NCBI GenBank assembly: GCA_030727405.1
Contig: JANRBR010000005.1
Location: forward strand, 1-37,555
DNA length: 37,555 bases
Direction of reading: 5' to 3'
Source: Crocinitomicaceae bacterium
GTDB lineage: Bacteria; Bacteroidota; Bacteroidia; Flavobacteriales_D; Crocinitomicaceae
Position numbers and translations under genes: made by a program. Below the pieces are notes generated by a model that was given only the letters and a program-made list of their open reading frames with translations, ran no database searches and was not told where the DNA came from. Below are positions 1 through 6,690 of the stretch, piece by piece; the first letter of the stretch is position 1, and every line of letters begins with the position of its first letter.

Positions 1-45
1 TCGCTATCGCTCGTGATCCCAAGAGGGCTACGCTTCAAAGAATAC

Positions 46-83
46 AAAAAGCTAAGCTGCTTCGCAACTTTTGGCTTTTTTTT
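46..83 (+). terminator. rightward intrinsic terminator-like hairpin
   Basis: The arms AAAAAGC (46-52) and GCTTTTT (74-80) enclose an imperfect inner stem and are followed by a continuous T run to 83. It would stop plus-strand transcription arriving from outside the window. It is the left half of a larger inverted repeat shared with the tRNA terminator at 130-159. Confidence 0.5.
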
Positions 84-129
84 GTTTTCAAAACGCTTAC
101 AAAAGCAAGCTTTTGACGCGCTTGAAAAC

Positions 130-159
130 AAAAAAAGCCAGCCTAAAGGCTAGCTTTTT
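130..159 (-). terminator. terminator of tRNA-Ser
   Basis: The hairpin arms lie at 132-143 and 148-159 with a 4-nt loop and one C-A mismatch. On the minus strand the stem is followed by a run of seven T (136 down to 130). It lies eight bases downstream of the tRNA-Ser CCA end. Confidence 0.75.
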
Positions 160-167
160 GTATTCTT

Positions 168-255
168 TGGCGGAGAGTGAGGGATTCGAACCCCCGGAAC
201 CTCGCGGTTCAACAGTTTTCAAGACTGCCGCAATCGACCACTCTGCCAACTCTCC
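168..255 (-). tRNA. tRNA-Ser (anticodon UGA)
   Basis: On the minus strand, a seven-base acceptor arm GGAGAGT at the 5' end (255) pairs with ACTCTCC near the 3' end, followed by G and an encoded CCA (170-168). The anticodon stem CAGT/ACTG encloses the loop CTTGAAA, giving anticodon TGA and decoding UCA-type serine codons. A long variable arm and the T-loop GTTCGAATC are present, as expected of a class II serine tRNA. A strong promoter lies directly upstream and a terminator directly downstream, so it is a single-gene unit. Confidence 0.97.
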
Positions 256-259
256 GGGG

Positions 260-289
260 CAAAAGTACACAAACTTTCAGAATTCGCAA
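260..289 (-). promoter_or_regulatory. Bacteroidota-type promoter of tRNA-Ser
   Basis: Minus-strand TTG (289-287), a 19-nt spacer, then TACTTTTG (267-260) match the known -33/-7 pattern TTG...TAnnTTTG. The predicted transcription start falls within about a base of the mature tRNA 5' end at 255. Confidence 0.8.
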
Positions 290-329
290 GCGTTCAGGTA
301 AAAATATTCGAAAAATATTTCTGATTGTT

Positions 330-337
330 TACCTTTG
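330..337 (+). promoter_or_regulatory. possible -7 element of the thioesterase gene
   Basis: TACCTTTG matches TAnnTTTG, but no TTG lies at a suitable distance upstream, so it is a weak call. It ends four bases before the start codon; if used, the mRNA would be nearly leaderless. Confidence 0.35.
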
Positions 338-341
338 TTCC

Positions 342-767
342 ATGAAACTAAAGCAAGTACCACTCGATGAATTGAATGCCATGAACAAGGATACCTTAAT
401 GGAAAAACTTGGTATTCAATATGTTGAAATTGGAGAGAACTATGTCGTAGCTTCTATGCCCGTGGATCATCGTACCAAACAACCCATGGGATTATTACAT
501 GGCGGCGCAAGTGCCGCTTTAGTGGAAACGGTTGGATCCTTAGGCTCGGTGCTGTTAATTAACCACGAAACTCACTACGCGGTTGGACTAGAAGTTAGTG
601 CGAATCACGTTGGAGGGATTCAAACTGGGGAAGTTTTGGCCACTGCAACACTCGTGCACGGTGGTAAATCCACGCATTTATGGTCCATTGAAGTACGTGA
701 AAAAGGTACCAATCGACTCGTATGTACTGGGAAACATACCGTAATGGTGCTGGAAAAGAAAGCGTAA
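342..767 (+). CDS. PaaI/YdiI-like hotdog thioesterase, candidate DHNA-CoA thioesterase
   Basis: A 141-residue hotdog-fold acyl-CoA thioesterase. Residues 50-66 carry the PaaI/YdiI active-site segment GLLHGGASAALVETVGS. His53-Gly-Gly and Glu62 sit where E. coli YdiI (MenI) has its catalytic glutamate, and the length is normal for the family. The ATG at 342 is chosen because further upstream the frame runs into the tRNA-Ser gene. With isochorismate synthase and MenD nearby, I infer that it hydrolyses 1,4-dihydroxy-2-naphthoyl-CoA in menaquinone synthesis. A broader acyl-CoA or phenylacetyl-CoA thioesterase role remains possible, because hotdog enzymes are promiscuous. A TACCTTTG -7 element (330-337) ends four bases before the ATG. 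Confidence 0.85.
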   Translation: MKLKQVPLDELNAMNKDTLMEKLGIQYVEIGENYVVASMPVDHRTKQPMGLLHGGASAALVETVGSLGSVLLINHETHYAVGLEVSANHVGGIQTGEVLATATLVHGGKSTHLWSIEVREKGTNRLVCTGKHTVMVLEKKA

Positions 768-783
768 AAACTTTCCAGTTTTT
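766..783. terminator. weak bidirectional hairpin between convergent genes
   Basis: AAAAACT (766-772), TTCC, AGTTTTT (777-783) forms a 7-bp stem with T runs on both strands. It overlaps the thioesterase stop codon and precedes the 3' end of the facing ABC gene at 813. The stem is short and AT-rich. Confidence 0.4.
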
Positions 784-812
784 GATCTGTCCAAAATGGC
801 AGACTCAATTTG

Positions 813-2558
813 TTAATTCCTTCTCTCCCCGATTTGCTGCCTCCACATCGCGTAGTACAAGCCTTTTTCCGCAAGTAACTCTTCGTGTTTTCCTGTTTCG
901 ACAATGACTCCTTTTTCAAGAACGAAAATCTTGTCCGCATGCATGATGGTCGATAAACGGTGTGCGATTAAAACGGTGATGTGCTCTTTGTGGCTACCAA
1001 TCGAACGAATGGTATTGGAAATCGCTTCTTCTGTGATGGAATCCAAGGCGGAAGTTGCTTCGTCAAAAACCAATAAGCGTGGATTGCGAATCAAGGCACG
1101 TGCAATGGATAAACGCTGTTTCTCGCCTCCGGAAAGTTTCATTCCACCTTCGCCAATCACTGTGTCGATTCCGTGCTCACTTCGTGCCAACATGCTTTCA
1201 CACGACGCTTGACTCAATGCGAAGTCCAATTGTTCTTGTGTCGCTTCCGGTTTTGTAAACAGCAAATTTTCACGAATCGTTCCTGCGAACAACTGCGTAT
1301 CCTGTGTGACAAACCCCAATTGTTGTTGCAATTCATCGCGATCAATGCTTGTGGATTCAATTCCGTTATAGTAGATTTTTCCTGTTGGCGTGGTGTACAA
1401 TCCAACTAGTAATTTCACTAAAGTACTTTTTCCCGATCCGCTCGGACCAACAAATGCAACCGTTTCTCCTTTTTGCACTTCAAAATTGATGTTGCTCAAT
1501 GCATCGTAATTGGAAGATTTATGCCTAAATGTCAAATTGCTAAATGCTAATTTCTCAATGGCATTTAAAGGAATGGGGTGCTCCGGTTTTGTTTCAATCG
1601 GTGTTTGAATGATTTTTTCAAAATTATTTAAGGATGCTTCCACTTCGCGGTACGCAATGATCACATTGCCTACTTCTTGCAATGGTCCAAAGATAAAAAA
1701 CGAATAAAACTGCAAGGTCATGATTTGCCCGAGGGACAAAGAACCATGGAACAACAAGTACATTAAGAAAAACATAATGGATTGACGCAATAAATTGACT
1801 GTTGTTCCTTGAATGAAACTGATGCTTCGAACTTGTCGCACTTTTTTCAATTCCAACTGAAGGATTTTACGCGTTCGGTCATTCAAACGGTCCGTCTCTT
1901 GCTGTGTTAAACCCAAACTTTTAATCAATTCGATGTTGCGCAAACTTTCCGTCGTACTTCCCGCCAATTGCTTCGTTTCGCTCATGATGGTCATCTGTAC
2001 TTTCTTGATGCGCTTGGAAAGGAAACTAATGAAGAAACTCAATCCAGCTGCTGAAAGCAAATACAAAAGAATCAATCCCGGTTGTACCGTAAACGCATAA
2101 ACCATCACGAAGACCAATCCGACAATCGAAACGAATAGAATGTTGATGAAACTCATGATGAAGCGCTCCGCATCGGTGCGTACTTTTTGGAGTATATTCA
2201 ATGTCTCCCCACTGCGTTGGTCTTCAAACTCATTGTAAGCAATTTGCAAGGTATGCTTCAATCCATCTGTATAGATGTCCGCACCCAATTTCTGAATGAT
2301 TAAGTTGATGCAATAATCTTGAAATGCTTTTGCGGTTCGACTCACCATCGCCACACTAATGGCGGCAAGAATTAACCAACCCACACCAGAAATGAACTGC
2401 GCTTCAGTAAAATCCTTCGGATGCGTGGCAAAACGATCCAAAATCTTTCCAAAAATAAAAGGATCCAATAAGGAAAAAACTTGGTTGATGCTCGCGAGAA
2501 AGAGCGCTAAAAATACCAGTGATTTATAACGTCCAAGGTAACTAAATAGAATTTTCAT
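813..2558 (-). CDS. ABC exporter, fused membrane and ATPase domains
   Basis: A 581-residue half-transporter of the MsbA/MdlB type that would act as a homodimer in the inner membrane. An N-terminal six-helix exporter domain (to about residue 310) is followed by the nucleotide-binding domain: Walker A GPSGSGKST at 371-379, signature LSGGE at 475-479, Walker B LLVFDE at 495-500 and the switch His at 533. Substrate cannot be read from sequence; lipid, peptide or drug export are all possible. The frame is open to 2606, but a promoter (2580-2606) lies inside that extension, so I chose the ATG at 2558. It is antisense to its neighbours and sits between two menaquinone genes without an obvious link to them. 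Confidence 0.93.
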   Translation of the reverse strand: MKILFSYLGRYKSLVFLALFLASINQVFSLLDPFIFGKILDRFATHPKDFTEAQFISGVGWLILAAISVAMVSRTAKAFQDYCINLIIQKLGADIYTDGLKHTLQIAYNEFEDQRSGETLNILQKVRTDAERFIMSFINILFVSIVGLVFVMVYAFTVQPGLILLYLLSAAGLSFFISFLSKRIKKVQMTIMSETKQLAGSTTESLRNIELIKSLGLTQQETDRLNDRTRKILQLELKKVRQVRSISFIQGTTVNLLRQSIMFFLMYLLFHGSLSLGQIMTLQFYSFFIFGPLQEVGNVIIAYREVEASLNNFEKIIQTPIETKPEHPIPLNAIEKLAFSNLTFRHKSSNYDALSNINFEVQKGETVAFVGPSGSGKSTLVKLLVGLYTTPTGKIYYNGIESTSIDRDELQQQLGFVTQDTQLFAGTIRENLLFTKPEATQEQLDFALSQASCESMLARSEHGIDTVIGEGGMKLSGGEKQRLSIARALIRNPRLLVFDEATSALDSITEEAISNTIRSIGSHKEHITVLIAHRLSTIMHADKIFVLEKGVIVETGKHEELLAEKGLYYAMWRQQIGERRN

Positions 2559-2579
2559 GGGTGGGTTTCGTTTCGGGTG

Positions 2580-2606
2580 CAAAATTACGAAACTATTCCG
2601 GTCCAA
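2580..2606 (-). promoter_or_regulatory. promoter of the ABC exporter
   Basis: Minus-strand TTG (2606-2604), a 16-nt spacer and TAATTTTG (2587-2580). The predicted start is about 15-20 nt before the ATG at 2558, which supports the shorter gene start. Confidence 0.65.
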
Positions 2607-2621
2607 AGAATGGAATGAGGC

Positions 2622-2649
2622 TTGAGACCTTCAGGAATGTGTATCTTTG
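2622..2649 (+). promoter_or_regulatory. promoter of menF-menD
   Basis: TTG (2622-2624), a 17-nt spacer and TATCTTTG (2642-2649) match the Bacteroidota consensus closely. The leader to the menF ATG would be about 50 nt. Confidence 0.75.
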
Positions 2650-2704
2650 AACAGAATTCCAATTTAAGTGTTCATCATACAAGTAAAAAAGGTTGGGTAA
2701 ACAG

Positions 2705-3643
2705 ATGCTTCAATACCGCTTTCCAGGAAAAGAAACCGTCATCAAAAAAGGCGGTTTCAAGCCATTATTAAATGATGACTATGAGGGATTTATCATATCT
2801 GACTTCAATCAATTAAATACGTATTTTTTCGATTCAGAATCCACTGAAGATATTCCGAAATACGAGCAAGTAAAACCATTTGTCGCATCCAAGAATGAAT
2901 ACCTTCAGCAATCCAAAGAAATCATACGCATACTTTCCTCCGACCACTCGTTAAAAAAAATAGTATTCTCCCGCATCAAGGAAGTTGCGTTAACCATTAG
3001 TGGACAAACGCTTTTTGAACGCCTTTCAAAAGCATATCCTTCGGCATTTGTTTACCACTTTCAAGATCCAAAACTAGGAGAATGGATTGGCGCTTCGCCA
3101 GAAATATTGGTGCGAGGAAAAGACGGTGTGTTTGAAAGCATGGCGCTTGCAGGGACAAAAAAAGCGAGCGACACAATGGATTGGGGCGAGAAAGAAAAAG
3201 AAGAGCAAGCATTTGTTAGTCAATATTTAGCCGAAAGACTTCAACAACAAAACGTTCAAAACATGTACGTTGACGGACCAAAAACCGTTTTAGCTGGTCC
3301 GATAGCTCACTTGCGCACCGATTTTAAATGGGATTCCAATAGCAAGACGGCTTGGGAAATAGCAAAGGACCTCCATCCCACTCCTGCAGTTAGCGGAACA
3401 CCTGTAACCGAGGCTACAGATTGGATATTAAGCAATGAAAAACACGAGCGGTCCTTTTACGCAGGAATGATTGGGGAAATCTCATCAATGGAAATCAATA
3501 CCTATGTCAACCTCCGTTGTGCGCAAATCATAAACGACCGTATCTACCTTTACTTGGGTGGTGGGTTCACGGCGGATTCCATTCCAGAAAAAGAGTGGGA
3601 AGAAACCGAAAATAAAAGCAAAACCCTACTCGACCTCCTTTAA
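2705..3643 (+). CDS. menF: isochorismate synthase
   Basis: A 312-residue chorismate-binding enzyme that converts chorismate to isochorismate, the first step of menaquinone synthesis. It shows the fold's hallmarks: FSRIKEVAL, a GEWIGASPEILV strand, SMALAGTKKA, the LHPTPAVSGTP segment, EKHERSFYAGMIGEI, and the C-terminal LYLGGGFTADSIPEKEWEE with its acidic metal-binding residues. The family also contains anthranilate and aminodeoxychorismate synthases, but the adjacent menD fixes the assignment. The start is the ATG at 2705; an in-frame TTG at 2693 is the only alternative, because a stop codon lies at 2684-2686. The N-terminus seems somewhat short for a MenF, while the catalytic portion looks complete. 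It is followed by menD after 19 bases. Confidence 0.93.
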   Translation: MLQYRFPGKETVIKKGGFKPLLNDDYEGFIISDFNQLNTYFFDSESTEDIPKYEQVKPFVASKNEYLQQSKEIIRILSSDHSLKKIVFSRIKEVALTISGQTLFERLSKAYPSAFVYHFQDPKLGEWIGASPEILVRGKDGVFESMALAGTKKASDTMDWGEKEKEEQAFVSQYLAERLQQQNVQNMYVDGPKTVLAGPIAHLRTDFKWDSNSKTAWEIAKDLHPTPAVSGTPVTEATDWILSNEKHERSFYAGMIGEISSMEINTYVNLRCAQIINDRIYLYLGGGFTADSIPEKEWEETENKSKTLLDLL

Positions 3644-3650
3644 ATTTTGG

Positions 3651-3658
3651 TATTTTTG
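3651..3658 (+). promoter_or_regulatory. possible internal -7 element before menD
   Basis: TATTTTTG lies in the 19-nt menF-menD gap and ends four bases before the menD ATG. No matching TTG is seen upstream. It could give menD a nearly leaderless transcript, or be chance in AT-rich sequence. Confidence 0.3.
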
Positions 3659-3662
3659 CAGG

Positions 3663-5360
3663 ATGATTTCTAGCGCTAAAATCATGGTACAATTGATTGT
3701 CGATCAGCTTCTGGCTTACGGCATTCGAAAGGTGGTTGTTTCTCCTGGATCGAGAAATGCTCCTTTCTCTATTGCGTTTGATGAACACCCTGAAATCGAG
3801 ACATTTGTCGTTCACGACGAACGTTCAGCAGCTTTTATTGCACTTGGTATGGCGCAAGAAGTAGGTGAAGTTGTCGCCCTTTGTTGTACCTCTGGAAGTG
3901 CGTGTTTAAATTATTATCCAGCCATATCCGAAGCATACTATCGATCCGTTCCACTTGTCGTATTAACCGCTGATCGTCCTGCCGCTTGGATCAACCACGG
4001 AGATGGACAAACAATCGTCCAACGGGATGTTTTCAAAAACCACATTCTTGGCAGTTTAGAACTTGATGAAGATTTGTTTCAGCAGAAATCAATTGAATCC
4101 CATCAAAAAGAACTTGCAGCGATTCTACAAATCACACACAGCAACTGGAAAGGTCCTGTTCATTTAAATATTGGCTTAAACGAACCACTGTATCAGACCA
4201 TTGAAAAAACCATAGATTACCATTTTCGTTTACCAGAGCAAGTTTTTCCTACTCGCATGGAGAAAGCCGAGATGGACGAAATTATTTCCGAATTCAACCA
4301 ACATAAAACACTTGTATTATGCGGTCAAATGGGGTCGAATCCAAAGTTGCAACAAGAGTTAATGAAATTCGCTTCATTTCCAAACGTGGTTGTTTTAGTG
4401 GAAAACACGTCCAATATCCAACACGAGCGTTTCATCCATTGCATCGATCGAACCTTAAATGGTTTTGATCAAAACGACGTTTCTTTTGAACCAGAAATTC
4501 TTGTTACAATTGGGGGTGCAGTCGTTTCAAAACGTATCAAAGCCTATTTGCGTAAAGCAAAAATTCAAAAACACTACAAACTGGGTGCGGACTTTCCAGA
4601 AATGGACACCTACCGTTGTTTATCGAGGTCCATTCCGCTTTCTGCAGATGATTTTTTCACTCAGGTAAATGAAAACGAATTACACGCAAACAAATACAAT
4701 TTCAACGGAAAATGGAAACGCATCGATATCCTTGCTAAGGATCGCGCACTAGATTTTGTTTCTGAATTTAATGGTTTGACGGATCTACAAGTGTTTCAAA
4801 CCATTCAGAATTTAATCCCTGAAGACGTCGTGCTTCATTTGGCAAATAGTTCCGTTGTTCGTTATGCTCAATTGTTCGATCCGATTCCAGGTGTGCGTTA
4901 TGAGTCGAACCGTGGAACGAGTGGCATTGATGGCTCAACAAGTACAGCACTTGGAGCAGCCATCGCAAATCAAAACAAGCAACATGTGCTCATTAGCGGA
5001 GACATTTCATTTTTATACGATAGCAATGCCTTGTGGTACGAACCATTTCCTCATAATTTCAAAATGATTGTCATTCAAAATTACGGAGGAGGAATTTTTA
5101 AAATCATTCCTGGACCGGCGGATTCCAAGCAACGTGATCGTTATTTTGAGGCCAAACAAGCTAAAAGTCCTGCTTCCGTTGCTAAGGGATTTGGATTTGA
5201 AACAAAAACCGTAACGAGCTTGGATGAACTTACAGAATATTTACCTTTGTTTTTCGATTCCAAATGTTCAACACAACTATTGGAAGTCCAAACGGATGAC
5301 CTAAACAACGCGGTGGATTTGGATCGGTACTTTGATTTTTTAAGAAACAAAAACAGATGA
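3663..5360 (+). CDS. menD: 2-succinyl-5-enolpyruvyl-6-hydroxy-3-cyclohexene-1-carboxylate synthase
   Basis: A 565-residue thiamine-diphosphate enzyme that joins isochorismate with 2-oxoglutarate-derived succinic semialdehyde, the committed step of menaquinone synthesis. MenD-specific features are VVVSPGSRNAPFSIAF, the HDERSAAFIALGMA segment with the conserved cofactor glutamate, TSGSACLNYYPAISEA, LTADRP with NHGDGQTI, and the C-terminal cofactor-binding GDISFLYDSNAL. The length is normal. The frame is open 35 codons upstream into menF, but the ATG at 3663 gives the family's expected N-terminus. Its stop overlaps the next start by four bases (ATGA), which suggests translational coupling to the TerC gene. 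Confidence 0.96.
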   Translation: MISSAKIMVQLIVDQLLAYGIRKVVVSPGSRNAPFSIAFDEHPEIETFVVHDERSAAFIALGMAQEVGEVVALCCTSGSACLNYYPAISEAYYRSVPLVVLTADRPAAWINHGDGQTIVQRDVFKNHILGSLELDEDLFQQKSIESHQKELAAILQITHSNWKGPVHLNIGLNEPLYQTIEKTIDYHFRLPEQVFPTRMEKAEMDEIISEFNQHKTLVLCGQMGSNPKLQQELMKFASFPNVVVLVENTSNIQHERFIHCIDRTLNGFDQNDVSFEPEILVTIGGAVVSKRIKAYLRKAKIQKHYKLGADFPEMDTYRCLSRSIPLSADDFFTQVNENELHANKYNFNGKWKRIDILAKDRALDFVSEFNGLTDLQVFQTIQNLIPEDVVLHLANSSVVRYAQLFDPIPGVRYESNRGTSGIDGSTSTALGAAIANQNKQHVLISGDISFLYDSNALWYEPFPHNFKMIVIQNYGGGIFKIIPGPADSKQRDRYFEAKQAKSPASVAKGFGFETKTVTSLDELTEYLPLFFDSKCSTQLLEVQTDDLNNAVDLDRYFDFLRNKNR

Positions 5361-6118
5361 ATCAATTTCTAGACTCCTTTCAAATATTAGGAACCGTTCA
5401 AGGTTGGACCTATTTACTCATTTTGACCTTATTGGAAATCGTTCTGGGAATTGACAACATCATTTTTATTTCCATCGTTACAGATCCACTTCCGAAGATT
5501 AAACAACGCAAAGCTCGTTTGCTGGGATTGAGCCTCGCGATGATCATTCGCATCCTAATGCTGAGTGTCATCTCATGGGTCATGACGCTGGATGAACATC
5601 CATTATTTACGGTGCTTGGACAATCCTTCACTGGACATAGCTTGGTGCTATTAATTGGTGGATTGTTTTTGATTTATAAATCCGTAACCGAGATGCATTC
5701 TAGTGTGAAAGGATCGGAAGAAGAACACAAATCAAAAGATAAAAGCACGCTTCGAGGAGTCATTATGCAGATTGTGATCATCGACTTTATCTTTAGTTTT
5801 GATTCTGTCATATCAGCGGTCGGAATGACCAACGACATTTCACATGAAACGCATGGAAATCCCTTAATTCTAATCGTACTTGCGGTTGTGGTTTCCATGA
5901 TCGTAATGTTGCTGTTTGCCCGTCCAATCAGTGATTTCATCAACGAGCGTCCAACCATTAAAATGATTGCATTAGGCTTCCTTGTTACTATTGGAATCAT
6001 GTTGATTGCCGAGTCCTTCGGCGAACATGTACCGAAAGGATACATCTACTTTGCCTTGGTTTATTCGCTGGCCATTGAATTTTTAAACATCAAAATACGA
6101 AAAAACAAAGATGCATGA
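5357..6118 (+). CDS. TerC-family integral membrane protein
   Basis: A 253-residue inner-membrane protein with about seven hydrophobic segments. It has the two acidic membrane motifs of the TerC family: E27 with GIDN (D33, N34) in the first helix, and IIDFIFSFDS near residue 145. Characterised TerC relatives (Alx, YkoY/YceF, MeeF/MeeY) export or deliver manganese; that role is inferred here. It overlaps menD at 5357-5360 and the next gene at 6115-6118, both as ATGA, so the three are probably translated in coupled fashion. A link between a metal transporter and MenD, which uses a divalent cation, is possible but unproven. Confidence 0.9.
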   Translation: MNQFLDSFQILGTVQGWTYLLILTLLEIVLGIDNIIFISIVTDPLPKIKQRKARLLGLSLAMIIRILMLSVISWVMTLDEHPLFTVLGQSFTGHSLVLLIGGLFLIYKSVTEMHSSVKGSEEEHKSKDKSTLRGVIMQIVIIDFIFSFDSVISAVGMTNDISHETHGNPLILIVLAVVVSMIVMLLFARPISDFINERPTIKMIALGFLVTIGIMLIAESFGEHVPKGYIYFALVYSLAIEFLNIKIRKNKDA

Positions 6119-6687
6119 CTCCGGCAGAAGCCTCCATACATCTAGCACTCTCGAATGCAGATGACATTCAAGATGCCATTGAAAATAACTTGTTTCAAGC
6201 AAAACAAGAATTAATTCAAAAAGCAGATCACATTTTACTCTTTGCCGCAAAAGAAAAGAAGTGGAAAACGCTCCAAGAAGCGGGAGAAACACTCGGATAT
6301 ACCTTTCCAAAAGACAACAACATACCCCTACTTGAATGGAAAACGGACACCATGGAGGACATTTTTCATTCCTTCCATCAACAGCGTTCACGGTGTTTGA
6401 AAAAACTGAATGCGGTCAGCTCTTTTAATGGCATCATTGAGGTTCAAAAAGCACTGCTTTCCAATTACATGAAATGGTTGGATTATTGGCAAAAAACTCC
6501 TTTAATTTTCGAAATGAAAGATGTCAAACTTTCATCTAGCTTGGATCACATGGTTTTATTGCAATGGATCTTATCCTTGAAAACACAAGCCATTCAACAT
6601 GCTGCTGAAATTCAAATAACACTTGTTCCTTATGACATCATGCACGAATTGGCACGCTTGAAATTGCTTCACGAAAGAATGAAGTAA
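6115..6687 (+). CDS. uncharacterised 190-residue helical protein
   Basis: I do not recognise this protein. It has no signal peptide, membrane segment or known motif and looks predominantly alpha-helical, with charged amphipathic stretches at about residues 15-60, 75-100 and 150-190. It appears cytoplasmic. The start is supported by the ATGA overlap with the TerC gene. It ends three bases before the convergent TonB receptor gene, with no terminator visible between them. Codon usage resembles its neighbours, so there is no sign of recent transfer. Tight coupling to TerC suggests a related role, but no function can be assigned. Confidence 0.8.
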   Translation: MTPAEASIHLALSNADDIQDAIENNLFQAKQELIQKADHILLFAAKEKKWKTLQEAGETLGYTFPKDNNIPLLEWKTDTMEDIFHSFHQQRSRCLKKLNAVSSFNGIIEVQKALLSNYMKWLDYWQKTPLIFEMKDVKLSSSLDHMVLLQWILSLKTQAIQHAAEIQITLVPYDIMHELARLKLLHERMK

Positions 6688-6690
6688 GGC

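Larger units (their letters stand above)
36..169. repeat. large nested inverted repeat beside tRNA-Ser
   Basis: An 18-nt sequence at 36-53 recurs inverted and identical at 152-169. Inside it, 73-91 (GGC, a T run, G, TTTTCAA) pairs with 122-139, differing by one T. At the centre, CAAAAGC (100-106) pairs with GCTTTTG (109-115) across two bases. The whole could form a cruciform, and it contains two oppositely oriented terminator hairpins. The right copy starts directly after the tRNA 3' end, so the left arm may be an inverted duplicate of tRNA flanking sequence; that origin is inference. Bases 1-35 hold nothing I recognise. Confidence 0.7.

Noticed and set aside
71..301. Plus-strand reading frame of 76 codons
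   Set aside because: It runs through the inverted repeat and antisense through tRNA-Ser; no protein-like features.
177..341. N-terminal extension of the thioesterase
   Set aside because: It overlaps the tRNA-Ser gene and its promoter; the family start fits the ATG at 342.
3558..3662. N-terminal extension of menD into menF
   Set aside because: It overlaps the conserved menF C-terminus; the expected MenD N-terminus starts at 3663.
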